From Cucumis sativus (taxonomy: Eukaryota > Streptophyta > Magnoliopsida > Cucurbitales > Cucurbitaceae): a stretch of 64,000 nt of DNA. Shown here piece by piece: positions 49,301 through 61,580 of this stretch. The notes below the pieces were generated by a model, which saw only the letters and a program-made list of their open reading frames with translations, was not told the DNA's origin and did not search any database. The position numbers were made by a program, and so were the translations under genes. Positions within the stretch are counted from its first letter, which is position 1, and each line of letters opens with the position of its first letter. The stretch lies in assembly GCF_000004075.3 (NCBI RefSeq), contig NC_026657.2, forward strand, positions 7,316,001-7,380,000, given 5' to 3'.

Positions 49301-52205
49301 CAATTTGCAATCGTACTACCAAATCAGGTCTGATTCTTTTCCTCTCTAAGTTAACAGCAAGCAAACCACCTATCTTCTTTAAATTTTCTGTCCTTTTCTT
49401 ATTGATAACTTCTAAGCCTTCCTCAAAAAGAAGATCTTTTACATCATAAGCCAGCGTTAAATTGTTATTGTTGTTAACTGCCATCGCTGAACCAAATGAG
49501 TCATGTTTCCTGGTGAAGTATGGGAAGTCAAAAAGGGGTCCATGATACTTCCTAGCAGCGCCAACATCTTTTGACTGGGGTGTACTAGGTGGTGCAGGTT
49601 TTTTAACTTGCGTAACATCTGGTACAGCAGCTTGGTTTGCAATAGCCTTTCCCCTTTCAACTGGAAAATCAGTTTTACCAGGAGGCTTTTGACAACCACG
49701 ATCAGTTTCCTGATCTGATTTAACAGAGACTGTTGTCTGCTGCTCTTCTTTTCCGGAAGATGCCACAGGTACTGTTTCCTTCATTGCAGGCGGCATAGGT
49801 TGCACATCCGAAGTGGACGTCTTTGATTTTTCGTCTCCAGTTGAAACTTCTTCTCTTGGAAATCTATGTCCATTACTTGATGCAAGAGACAAGGAGTCCT
49901 TCTCAGTAGCCTCCACATTCCCTGTATCTTCCACAGTCTTCCCAGATGATTTATCCTGACTAGTACTTCCAGGAGGTAGAAACTGCTGCTGCTGCACATC
50001 CAGAGGTGGAGGTGCAATAGCCCTTAGAAGTTCTTGCGGCAGTGTACCTTCTCCTTTCTGTAAAAGAACAGAAATGAAAAGAACGTAAGAACACCATCCA
50101 TCTAAAGATGAACCAAAAGGATCTGACACTAAGTTATCAATTAAGAACAAACAGATTAAGAAGAAGAAGGAACACCTTTAGCCGCCTAAATGCTAAAATT
50201 TGGGCTTTTAAGACATGCAATTGATGTTTGGTGAACCCAAACCGCTGTTGTGCCGTCTGATTAGAGTGTCCACCTTGTGGTAAGGTTGAATTGCTAGAAC
50301 CCCCATCACTAGTAGGAAGAGCAGTTTGTGGAGATGATCGATTCACCTGCCTGACATACTGTGTTTGCACATTCTCCGGGGTACCTAACGATGTTTTTCC
50401 TTGAAGGGAACGTTCAATGTTTTGGTTCACATTCCCAGAAGATTCGGAAGAATGTACTGGAGGTATTGTATTTCCAGAAACTGGTAATCTTGAAGATAAC
50501 TGGTTTTCCATGCCAGGAACACTGAACTGCTGCATGCTGGCATGGCTAGTATTGTTAACAACACTGGCATTCATGTTTTGACCAAAGGGGTTTGTTGAAG
50601 CTATTTGCCTGGCTTTCGTGCTGCTTGACTGTCCAGATACATCACTTAATGAATTAGCATGGGCAGAAGCCTCTTTCCCAGCAAACAAAGAATTGATCTG
50701 CTGTTTGGGGACAGAAGCAGGTGATGACTGTTGTCCCATATTGTTTTCATTTGGTTTTTGATGGGGAACTAGCATTCTAGGCTGGAGCATTGGAAAAAGC
50801 TGTGAAACAATGTTGACATTTGAAGGTAGCGAAAGATCAATATTGCGTTCTAGAGCCCATGCTTGCACTGCCTGCAACTGAGCCATGCCAAGCTGGTTGT
50901 TTGCCATGTTAAGAATTCCTGGTTGACCTTGTGGTGCCTGCATAGGCCGTGTCATATTCACGGGCACCATATTACCCATGGAAGGAAGCTGACTAGAAGA
51001 CTTTGAATCAACTCTCTGATCAGAAGTTGATGGTGGTCCCTGCTCCATTTGTTTTTCACCACGTACAAAATGATCTGATGATTTTTTAGACAAAGATGTT
51101 GATGCTTGATTAGAGACCTGAGTGGGAATAAGTTCCTGAATTTTCTGATTTCCCATTCTCATCTCCTGATCCTTAATAGACTGAGGGCTCATAATTCCCA
51201 TTTTAGCCTGATGCTGTGATTGCATTGCCATCGCAGACTTCTGCTGAGCAGCCAAGGCATATTGCAGATAAGCTTGATGCATAGGATGATTCAGTGCTTG
51301 CTGCTCAAGACCTTGGCTCCTGTTTTGGCCCTCCTGAGATGTACCATGATGCTGTTGAGCTAGATCAATGAATTTTCTCGCTTGCTGGGGCAAATGTGAG
51401 GAACCAGGTGACTGAGGAAAGTTGTTTCCAACTAAGACTCCTTGGAGACCACCAGCTTGATATGATAAAAGGGCTTCATTTCCATCAGATTTTCTGAGTA
51501 ATTGATGTTGTAACGACTGAATAAAGTAAATCAAAATTGTCAAACGTGTCAGTAAAAAATAATAATAACAAAATCATACAACTCCAGCTTGACTTAGATG
51601 CTTGATCAACATGTGCACAATTTTTTAAAAAGCTACCAACATTCATTGATGCAAATATGCTGGTCCAAACAAAGAAAGAAACATTGCAATCCTCCCGGCC
51701 ACCACGCCAAGGGATTGATTCAGCAAAGGAGATGGGAAAAAGAAATTAAGCCAATAGATTTCGCAGTTGATTCAGCAAAATTATGAGCTGATGAAACAAA
51801 GTCAATCAAAGAGCCGAATGTCTAAATCAGAAATCCACTCCAAACCCATTACAAGAAGCAGCTCATGGAGTAGCAACAATGCACCAGCAAATCAAAACCA
51901 ACTAATCAAGTTCACACTTCACTTACACCACTAAGACGCTTGCAATTTTCATCAGTCAACTGAACAATTCATAACCCAACAGAACAATTCATCGAACACG
52001 ATAAGCGCAAACTTGAGAAATTAAACGACTTTACCTGCCTAGACGCTAGCTGCTGCTGTTGCTGCTGCATTGAATCAAACCCCAAATGGGGCGTTGATAC
52101 CGCCGATGAAGACGACGACGGCGACGCCGCAGCTGATGTCGTCGATGCCGCCCGTCCGGCCGGAAACCCCGGATTCCGGAGGGGGCCACCCCCACCCGAT
52201 TGCAT
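40362..52205 (-). CDS. BRM: SWI/SNF chromatin-remodelling ATPase BRAHMA
   Basis: Catalytic subunit of plant BAF-type remodellers. Fourteen exons: 52205-52035, 51516-50176, 50057-48738, 48588-48476, 48216-48129, 48033-47947, 46161-46069, 45985-45902, 45820-45617, 45018-44776, 44698-43133, 43029-42484, 41863-41612, 40997-40362. They join to 2247 residues; Arabidopsis BRM has about 2190. Order: Gln/Ser-rich N-terminus, QLQ (about 482-504, '[20 protein letters not shown]'), HSA (about 822-895), ATPase with Walker A GLGKT (1034-1038) and DEAQ box (1134-1137), helicase C with '[11 protein letters not shown]', then basic region and C-terminal bromodomain (about 1953-2080). All key motifs are intact. 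Intron 3 has a GC donor. Intron 6 is 1785 bases and holds a LINE remnant. The start MQSGGGG matches the family. Confidence 0.97.
46190..47800 (-). mobile_element. 5'-truncated LINE remnant in BRM intron 6
   Basis: On the minus strand, and so in the same sense as BRM, pieces of a plant LINE polymerase appear in the expected order: '[20 protein letters not shown]' then '[10 protein letters not shown]' (47580-47690), '[11 protein letters not shown]' (47340-47410), '[20 protein letters not shown]' (47190-47255), 'KEVKFFAWQ' (46470-46500) and '[15 protein letters not shown]' (46400-46450). The catalytic box, normally FADD, reads FSDG. Several frame changes and gaps separate the pieces, and the endonuclease and first half of the polymerase are missing. 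It is dead. 3' end is near 46200; I could not fix target duplications. Confidence 0.85.
48737..48738 (-). promoter_or_regulatory. Non-canonical GC splice donor, BRM intron 3
   Basis: Exon 3 ends CAG and the intron begins GCAAGT, joined to GGTCTTTCAGAAG after a TTAG acceptor near 48589. Frame and family sequence (ARLQ-GLSEEE) leave no GT alternative. The remaining donor bases match the strong consensus, as is usual for GC-AG introns. Confidence 0.85.
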
Positions 52206-52406
52206 GCAAAATTAAACCAAAACTAAAACTATAAACACCACTTCTTTTCTACTACTTCTATTACCAACAAACCCAAACACGAAACAATTAACAAACCCCC
52301 TTTTTCCTCTCACTTTCCGGGTAAAAAAAAAGGACAAAAAAAATAAAATAAAACGGGAAAGTTCAATAAACCAAAATCAAAATCCCTAGAAAATCCAACG
52401 GAAACC

Positions 52407-52416
52407 TTATATATAC
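52407..52416 (-). promoter_or_regulatory. Likely TATA box of BRM
   Basis: TATATATAAG on the minus strand, about 200 bases above the ATG. It predicts a start near 52375-52385. A CT microsatellite (52485-52499) and a pyrimidine patch (52610-52650) lie further upstream. The proposed leader would be about 175 bases, but start sites upstream are also possible. Confidence 0.45.
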
Positions 52417-52484
52417 CCTCCGATCCCAATGTTCAAAACCCTTCATCCAAACAAAAAAAGAAGAAAACGGGTAAGAAAAAAAAA

Positions 52485-52499
52485 TCTCTCTCTCTCTCT
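52485..52499. repeat. TC microsatellite upstream of BRM
   Basis: About seven TC units, GA on the sense strand of BRM. Runs like this are frequent near plant promoters. Confidence 0.9.
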
Positions 52500-52739
52500 A
52501 AAGCGAGATTTTTGGAAAATGGGCAACGGGATCGGACTTAGGGCTCAACCAGTGAAGCTCAGTTGACGCAATCACTGATTTGGCAATTTCCCCCAAAGCG
52601 TTAAAATTTCTTTTTCTTTCTTTTTTTTTCGATTTTTCGATTTTTCAATCTCTCTATCTCAAGGGACGGTAACGGAGTTTATGGCTTTATGCGAAGATTG
52701 AGGTCTGAGTCTGAGCCAATTCCCTGCAGTTACCTTTTA

Positions 52740-54767
52740 CTTTTATTGCATTTTTAGCCCTCTAACCTCTCCTATTTACAACTATCTCCCTACAATTTTT
52801 GCTTTCTACGCTTCTTGCCTATTGTCACGATGCTTTTTGAGGGCATTCTTTTTTTACTCGTTCATTGACTCCCCGTTTCTATTTATATTAAGATATCCTT
52901 TTTCTTCATATATTTTCATTTTTGTTCAATACTTTTTTATAAATTTTGAATTTAGTTTTTCTTAATTAAGATTATAATGATTTTCATATAAATAAACATA
53001 ACGTGTGAATTTCTTTTAATATTTATAATGGAAATGCTTTAAAAAATATGAAGAATAATAAATAGCTTATAATAAATTAGTAGTACGGACTAAATTTTAG
53101 ATTACGTGTTTCTCTTAAATATTTCAATTCATCACTAATGTGTAAATAGTTTTTATTTGTGATTAAGCAGAGTTTTAAATGTGGGTAGATTTTTCTTGTT
53201 TATTTTTTAACTTTTGTTAATGATAGGCTCATTTGATACTTAAATAGATTAATTAACTTTTACGGAAATGTGTTAAAAATATAACATTTTGATAAAATAT
53301 CTATTGAAGGTAATAAATTTTGCTATGATTTTGTTAGTTTGTCAAATTTTTATATTTAAAAATATATTTTTTATTGTTATGAAAAGTATAAATTAATTTG
53401 TAAAATTAGATATTTGAATGGGTAAAACTAAACCATGATTAGTTTTTTTAGTTTTATTTTATTTAAAATAAATGACATTTTGAAAAGTAACAAAATATTC
53501 AAACTAGTTATAAAACTTATCCAAACTTATAACAATTTTAATACTTTACTATAATTGGTAGATGGTATTTATTTTTTCTATTCATAACAATTTTCTTTAA
53601 ACAATATGTGTTTTAAATTTAAATTTTATTTATACATATATTTGTGTGGTTTTTTGTACTAAGGATGTAGTATTTGTTTCCATTTAGCATTTTTTTTTTT
53701 GTTCAAAGACAAAATTTTAGTTTTAGGTCTTCAATTTGGAAAAATATTTTACCATTTGTTGCTTGTTTTATATCGACCATTTAGCGTGAATTTGAGCATA
53801 TGTAATATACAATCTAGGGTTGTTTTTAAATATAATAAGAGGGATTAGAACGTTTGCAAATGTAGCAAAATGACATTGTCTAGCATTGACTAACACGGTT
53901 TATTTTTATCATCTAACATACATAGATAACTTTTATCGTCTGTCACCCATAGCCGCTTACGAACTTCTATCATCTCTAATGATCGATGTCAACATCTTTC
54001 CAACAATTTTGATATTCAAATTAAATAATTACTCATGCAATTTATTTAATATAAATCATATCATTATATCATCAACTGTTTAACGTTACATCTCTCGTAC
54101 GTCTAAATTAGTTAAATAAACTCCAAACGAATATGATAAATATTCTCAATCTCACATCATTTAGTCTAAAAAAATATCACTTTAATCCTCGAAATATACT
54201 TACATACATTGTTAGGCTACGTGCAATTATCTAAGTCCAAGTGTTTACACAACAAAGTGTTATATATATTTTTAGATGTTGTATACTCAATCCATAGCCT
54301 TAAAAAGTGTCCTATGGTAAGTAATGAATATTTATTGGGAGAATCGACAAAAATGACATAATAAAAAAATTATTTACATTTTTTTTTACAAAACAAATGT
54401 AATGAATTTTTTACACTTACGTGTAAATAGTTTGTATCTTTTTACTATTAAAAAAACTCACACTATTATTTGAAAAATAACGAAGAGATGTTTGAAATAG
54501 AAAAAACGTCTATCAAAATAAACTAAAATATTTAGGGATATACGACTTAAGTATTAAAAATATTTGTTGTTTATTTAATGATAGATATATACAATAATGT
54601 ATTTATATGATAAACGAGTATGGTATGTTATATTTATAAGTATTTACCAAACAACAAGTGAATGAATATTAAATTAAGTAGTCCACGCAAATGTTCTTAT
54701 GCTAATTCTCTACAGTTTCTGTTCATTCTATTTGATTTCTCCATTTGTGTTTTCAAACTAAAAAACA
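52740..54767. other. AT-rich spacer between BRM and the MESD-like gene
   Basis: Divergent promoters at its ends, otherwise AT-rich sequence. Near 53820-53990 are words ('tttgcaaatgtagcaaaatg', 'tctatcatctctaatgatcg') that echo the dispersed repeat family. No gene recognised. Confidence 0.6.
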
Positions 54768-56642
54768 ATGAGAATTTGCTTCTCACGTTCTTCTCGTCTA
54801 CCCGTCTTCATTCTCATCGTCATCGCCGCTGGCATTTTGAACGACGTCGGATTCAATCGATTCGCTGACGGCGGCCAACGGAGAGTCCACATCACAGATG
54901 ATCTCGACGACGTTGTTGACGACGAAGAGGACGATTCTTGGAAGGATTGGGGCAAGAAAAAGTCCGCTTCCAATGATTTCGACATCCCGCCGGCTGATTT
55001 ATCGAAGATGGACATTCCGGAGATTCAGGCTGAGATGATGAAGCGGCATTCTGGTCCAACCATGGGATTTGTCAAGCTTCGGCTCGGCGTTCGGCGGACC
55101 CCGGTTAGAAATTTTGCTGTTTTCCATTACTGAGATAATTAATTTCATGCGGGAAAGCGATGAACAATGTAACTGCTAACAGTCAAATTGGTACTGGCTT
55201 GAAGTGATTTTTTGAATTTGAATACAAGTTGAATTTGGAATTGGTGTAAACGAATGGTTGAAACCAAAGACCTTGAAAATCTCGATGAACCAGTGTGTTT
55301 TCTGTTATTTGGAAGTGTATTCGGCTCCTAATTGATAAATTTGTTGACTAAAATCTTTACATGTTCACTTCTTACCAGCATTTATCGCTCTTGGTTTCAG
55401 GATACGGTGGCTGAAATTGCTATGCAATGGACGAAGGTTCTGAAAACCGGTTCCGTGGAGGCAAAATTTATGGCTGTAGATCTTAATACACTCATGTTCA
55501 CAATGGACAGAGGACAAGACTTGAATGAGGTACGCTTTAACTGTCCGATTTTGGAACTGACTTCTCGATTGCTCTCCAATTTGTTTGAACAGTAGTTTTC
55601 ACACTCAATTTTGGTTTCTGGGATCCAATTCAAAAGGCCTAGTCCTTAATTCCGGATATGTATATAGTTTAAGTTTAACAGTTTTGGACCATTCTAATAC
55701 CGTCACCGAAGTTCGATCCTAAAATTTTAGAGCTTCTGAGGGTGTTGGTGGTGATAGTGTTGTTGATCCTACCCACAGTGTCTTTTACAAGTTTATGAGC
55801 AACTCCTCTCACTATCAAGATGAACTCGTGTAATCTAATATGGTACCAAAATCCGTGAATCTCAAATCGATAACTGTTCTTGGATCGGTGAATGTAAAGC
55901 GCATAATCTAATCAGTGTTTCTGTATTATCAAAATTTTCAGAAATATACGGTAACCCATGACAAAGAAATCACATTAGAATATAAGGAGCTAAACTTTGT
56001 TTCTGCAGATCAATAATGGATGTATTATATTCAAATCTAAGCTGTCTGTTAAGAACTTTCTTCTTAATTTTACTCTTTATTCAGAGAACTCGTTGGATTG
56101 AAAATTTATTTTAAAAAAAAAACTCTTTTAAATGTGGAAATGCCTCTGGTTTTCGTTCTTACATGTCTTTTTATCTTCATATTACTCTTCATGTACAAAA
56201 CTCTAGTGATTCTCAATGTTTATAACTCAAATATATGGCATCACAATGAAAATGTATTACCAAGAACATCATTCCTCACACCTAGTTTTAATCAAATTTG
56301 TTATGGGCTGTTGTTCCTCCGTTCTCATTTTCAGAAAGAACCCACCAAACACAACTTTCTGAATAGAAAAGTCAGTTAAATTTTCCATATAGATTGTATC
56401 ACATGATAATAGCTTTTGAAATTCAGTTTGTACTTTTTTTAAATTATTCTTTTTGATAGCAGTTGAATGAGTTTGTGTTGAGCCAAGCAGAGTCATACGA
56501 GATTAAAATTGGGGACAATGTATTTCGAAGACCTGGAGATCCTCCTCTGGAAGAAGTCATTCAGTTGCTCCAAAAAGACAAGAACAAAGCTGATGGCACT
56601 GTTTCTTCAAAAAATTCTGAGCCATTGCATCAGGAGCTGTAG
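54768..56642 (+). CDS. MESD-like ER chaperone domain protein
   Basis: Exons 54768-55103, 55401-55529 and 56463-56642 give 645 bases, 214 residues. The N-terminus 'RLPVFILIVIAAGIL' (10-25) is a signal peptide, followed by an acidic linker 'DDLDDVVDDEEDDSW'. The core 'MGFVKLRLGVRRTPDTV', 'WTKVLKTGSVEAKFMAVD', 'EFVLSQAESYEIKIGDNVFR' follows the order of the MESD domain (PF10185), known in animals as an ER chaperone for LDL-receptor-like proteins. Plants lack those receptors, so the client is unknown. The chain ends in HQEL, close to the HDEL retention signal, fitting ER residence. It matches the plant gene seen between BRM and ATI1 in Arabidopsis. Family assignment by eye. Confidence 0.75.
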
Positions 56643-56649
56643 AACTAAA

Positions 56650-58523
56650 TACTAATATGGTACCAATCTTCAACTTGAAAGTGACTTTTTTGGATTTGTT
56701 CATTTGTTTAGGCTGGTACCCCATGGATGGAAATTACAGAAAGAAAAGAAAAATCATCCACTGCCCCTTTAATAGAATAATAGTTATTCCGTGAGACTAT
56801 CACGATGTGGTTGACAGTTTTTCCTATACATCAAATTTGTTGTTAACCGACAATAATTTGAATCCACATCTGATAGATGTTATGAAACCGTTAAGAGCAA
56901 CATTTTTTAAATCGTTTTTTCGTAGACTATTGATAGGGTAAATGTTATGTGGGCAGTGGACCTTTTAGTTTCAATTATGATATAATAGTTCATTAGAAAA
57001 ATAGGGCAGTTTCAAAAGCAGGGTAGTTCTAACATGTCAAATGAATGATGTTGGAAGCATGTGTATGGCAGACCTCTAGTGTTTTTAATGTTTTCTCTTT
57101 TGTTAATGGTTAATAAATAAATTGTTTATTTTATGGAGGAGTGTTTGACAATTTGAGTAATTTGGAACAGTTGAGTTGGCTGACTAAAATATATTTATAC
57201 AACTTTTGGTTCACAAAAAAATAGTTAGTAACAACAACTCATATTTCTCACCAACAATATAGCAAAATTCTAGATTTCATAGTGTTTATAAATATAAAAT
57301 TTGACTATATTTGATTCATATAATAAAAATTATAAAATATCTTAGATTTCAAAGAATACGTTGGAAAAAAATTAATTAAAAGGGTGTGGAGTAATTTTTA
57401 ATTTTTAAAAAATAAAAATATCAAATTTAATAGAAAAATTAATTTCAGAGAACCACACATATATTAGTGTTGGAATACCCAAATATTGATAGGGGATTTT
57501 TCAAATATATAAAAACTAATATTTAGGAAAATCTTACTTAAATGAAAAGCAAAAATAACAAAGAAAACTATTTTAAACAACAATGATTTTAATATATACT
57601 TTATAATTTATAGATCTATATCCAACAATTTTATCATTTAAAATAATTTTTGAACAATTTTATACTTGTTGATAGCTATTTTTTAAACAAAACATTAACG
57701 TTTTTCTATTTATTATTATTAGTTTTTTAACTTTTGAAAGTTGAGAATAAATTTTGAGAAATTTTGACGAAGAGATCGTGGCCATTTTTTTCTTTTTATA
57801 ATTTAGCCTTTTTGGAAATCCACTGTCACCGGTAACCGCCGGTTTCCATCATTGCTTGGCGGAGTTCATTACTTTACCCCACACATTCACGTCTCACTCC
57901 TAATCTCTTCTCTATTTCCTGACGCAATTTCATCCTTATCGTCACCTCGCCGTCGTTCCTGGCAATTTCCGGTCGCGTATTATCTTTTCTGGTACGTTTC
58001 TTCTTTCAACCCTTGATTGATTCTTTTCTGTGTGTCTTGTTCCGTTCAGAACTTGTGTTGGGGATTCTTAATTTTTACCTATTTCATGGACGATCCGCTC
58101 TTTTTAGTTGTTTAGATCGGTGGCGATCTTTGTTGTTGCTTATTGGTACGGTGTGTTAGATCCGTTTCTTGTTTGATCTCGAATTATTGAATGGATGATT
58201 GTACGACCTAGAAATGATTGCGTGTATGTATGTGCTGGGTCGGTAATTTGTATCTTTGTAGGTCTAGCTTCTATTGATTAGATTGAATTGTGTTTTCTCG
58301 TTGTAAATTTGAGTGATAATCGGGATGTGTTCATTACTTGTCGAGATGTGGCGGGAGGGAGTTGTCTTGTTGATCGCACGATTTATTGCTCAGTTTCATA
58401 TTGTTGAACTTGCATCTGGGTTTTTTTTTTCCAATCTTCTCTCTTATTTCTAATCGAGCTGTTAAGATATGTTTTCCTTCCCCAGAGTTCGGTGAGGTTG
58501 GAATACACAAGGATTCTCCTAGA
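56650..58523. other. Spacer and ATI leader
   Basis: 3' UTR of the MESD-like gene, AT-rich spacer with a fragment of the dispersed repeat near 57235-57320, and from about 57830 the GC-richer 5' leader of the ATI-like gene. The leader has an intron between about 57992 ('ggtacgtttc' donor) and the coding exon. Confidence 0.5.
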
Positions 58524-60439
58524 ATGGCAGATAAGGATGGAGAAGAGAATAACTCTCGTGGAAACGAATGGGAAGTCGTTTCACTCACTGCATCGGCGTA
58601 TGAAGCTGCTCCAAATGTGAAGGAAGATGAGTCGCTTGATGAAAATAACAGCAATTTGTACGAAGCAGAAACTTCTCGTGCTCTTTTTATGTCCAGGCAC
58701 TTTGTATTTCCACCGAGTCAGCACGAGAATTTGCCATTGGAACCTGATAAGAGTGAGATTCATGACGATCAAGGAGGGAAGGAGAATGTGGAATCTGATT
58801 CTGCTGTTATAGATGGCGGAAAATCTAGTAGAAAAAATGAAGATAGTTTGAATTTGGAAGGGTTGGTTGAGACAGATGAGTTTACAGGGATTGGTAAAAC
58901 TATGGAGAAAGGTAGCAAGCTGTCTTTTCATGGTGATGATTTTAGTGAAAATACAGCCCTACCAGATTTGAATCTGGTTGACAAGGAGTTGGATCCCTTC
59001 AGTGCTCCTACCTATAGTTCTTTTCATGGTGAAACGGATCTTAGTTCCACAACCTTTGATGAAATCCCTCCATTGGAATCTAATGATCAAGTCTCAAGTC
59101 CAGAAAGCTTAGAAACTCCCAAGCTTGATAACAAAAGCAATAAGTCCAGTCTTCCTTGTGGTGCGTGGTGGAAGAGAAGAGCTGCTAATTTATACTCTCA
59201 TGCGAAAGAAGCAAAGGCATTTTGGTCCATTTTCATTGCAGCTGCTGTTATGGGACTTGTAATACTTGGGCAACGCTGGCAGCAGGAAAGTTGGCAAACT
59301 CTGCAACTGAAGTGGCACATTAGTGTGAATGATCAGGTATGTTGATTACTGTTGCTTTTATTCGATGGAGTTTTGTTTATTGTTTAGCTCTTCGCAATCA
59401 TGTGTATACATCTCTTCTGTTATGTACTTTGAATTTTGAGTTCCAGATTCAGTCTCTATAAGAGATAAGAATAGGGAATTTAAATTCAATTTTATCAGGA
59501 GTCATGGTGCAGTGACAACTAGGATCTTAAAATAGTACACATGTGGATGTTGAGTGAAATTACTTTACTTGTGTATTTTTATTTACTTCTGTCATCCAAA
59601 TTGGAGATTAAATTCTGAGATTTCCTGCATACCCTGCTAGTTTATTATTTATTTGAAATGCATCTGGTGCTTTGGGTTGATGTTCAAATAACTGCTAGCG
59701 CTAGGTTTTAATTTTAAAAGCAGAGACAATATAAATGAGCTTGTGTTGTTGGCAGAAATTCAGGGACCTTCCAACTAGGAAACCAGTTTTGTTGAATACA
59801 AACTGATCCAATAGCTAATTCCAGTTCTGATTAGGGGAACTCATCATATGGTTATAAAGCCAATGTTTATATCTTTTACTCCCACCCCACTATTTTCTAA
59901 GCCTCATCTTTTCGGTAGTTGAGGTCATATACGGAGAAATCTAGGTCAAAAGTTTCTAGGTTTTAGTTTAGTCTTTTGGAGAATTTAAAACTGATGTATT
60001 CATAATTGTAGCTATCAGTTCTGTTTCAATTCATCATTTTCAAGTGGTGCTTGTTAAAATTTTGATGGTAGTCTGCTTCTTGGCTTCTTGACTTGGCAAC
60101 TACATATAGATCGTGCTGATGGCACATTCATTCACTAGTTGCTTCCATCATTCTCTTGTGTTCGTGGCAGTGCAATAATATTTTCGTTTCAAAGCTACTT
60201 AGTTGCTAACTGCAAAGCGGTATCATTTGCAAATTGCAATTGCAACTGTTACATGCATCATGATTAGAAGATAGGTTTGCTTCCCTTTTCATGTTGCTAT
60301 TGTATGGTCTAATTGTCATTGTACTGCTACTATTGCAGAAGACAAACCGAGTGCTGGGACCAATAACTAGGCTTAAAGACGTGATCGTGGGTGGCCAACG
60401 CCGCGGTTCATCCATCAAGTTTAGCCCCAATGAGTTATA
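58524..60439 (+). CDS. ATI1: ATG8-interacting protein ATI1/ATI2-like
   Basis: Plant-specific membrane protein that binds ATG8 and takes part in ER and plastid turnover by autophagy. Exons 58524-59336 and 60339 to the TAA ending at about 60440 give 304 residues. The ATG at 58524 fits the family start; in-frame codons upstream are leader. Residues 15-19 'EWEVV' are an ATG8-interacting motif (Trp16, Val19). 'MSRHFVFPPSQHENLPLEP' is a strongly conserved family block. After a long acidic, Ser-rich region comes 'WWKRRAANLYSHAKEAKAFW' and a membrane helix about 232-250 ('AFWSIFIAAAVMGLVILG'), then a short basic tail from exon 2. Intron 1 in the coding region is about 1 kb. ATI1 and ATI2 cannot be told apart here. 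Confidence 0.9.
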
Positions 60440-60440
60440 A

Positions 60441-61580
60441 GATGATGACGATAAATGTAGCAAAGGAAGAAACAGCATGAAAGGAAGAGGTTTCTAAGTT
60501 AAATGCCTGAGCGTCTATGGCCGTCTTTCAAAATCTACACAAGTACTTTGGGGAACATGTTGAAGTTTGATTGTTTAAGTTATATCTTTTATCTTGGTGG
60601 TATAGTACCATATTGCATTGTACATTAACTTAATCAATTGGGTGGAATGTAAGTTACAAAGGTCATACATACCTATATTCCCAAGGGACTCATTTTATTT
60701 CGACTTCGTCGAGAATGGCCTGTCAAATCAGATTGAATGACACGTTTCTAGCTCACTGCTCAAGATCATCTTGTTCATTTGTTTGCTTGTAATAGTTTAG
60801 CTGAAATATAATGCCAACCGATTCAACTGTTCTAATCAAAATTGGTTTTGGTGGTTTGAATTCTAGAGTTGTCAAGAAACAGGAAGTTGATTGGTTACTT
60901 TTATTAAATAGTTGGCTGGGATTTTTTTAATTTAGATGGTGTAGTTGTATCCTTGAGTTCTAAAATTATTGTCTATTTCTGATGTGATAGGGTTTGAACC
61001 TCCAGCCATCGATATTCTTTTTTATAACGTGGGATTCATTTAGTATAATAAGGATATTTAAGCTTGCCTAGTTTATTTGATACTCAAATATTATAGAATT
61101 AGGTAGGTTGTTCAAGGTGTACATATGGTCTGAACACTCACAAATATATAAGCACAATGTCCTACAATGTGGTAGAAATTAGAATGTCTATGTGATGTCG
61201 GGGAAAAGCTTCCAATAGCAATACAAAAGAGGACAAATAACAATTAAATTTTCCTACTACTCGTGTAGTTTTATGCAAAACACTTTCAAGGGGAATAAAA
61301 AACTTCAATATACAAGGACAGAATTTGTATGTAGATTTTTTTTTTTCTTTATCTATCTCTCTTTTTTGTTTTTTTGTTTCTCCCCTTTTTATTGAAGCTG
61401 TTGTTGTTAAGGCATCAACAACTTTATGGAAAAAGAAAAATTGGGGGATTTTTCTTGTTGTTCAGACTTGCCTGCCTGCTTTTTCCTTCCATTAAATTTA
61501 CTAATTTAGCCACAGAATATTGGTTCTGTTTATCAGCGGAAGAAAGCATCCTTCTTTTTCCATTTACAAAATCTTCCTAT
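60441..61580. other. Spacer between convergent genes
   Basis: 3' ends of the ATI-like gene (+) and the phosphate transporter (-). No gene recognised. Confidence 0.6.

Noticed and set aside
60990-61030. 'gggtttgaacctccagccat' as a tRNA arm
   Set aside because: No acceptor stem, D arm or anticodon stem can be folded around it; similar words occur at 11020 and 12735 in repeats.
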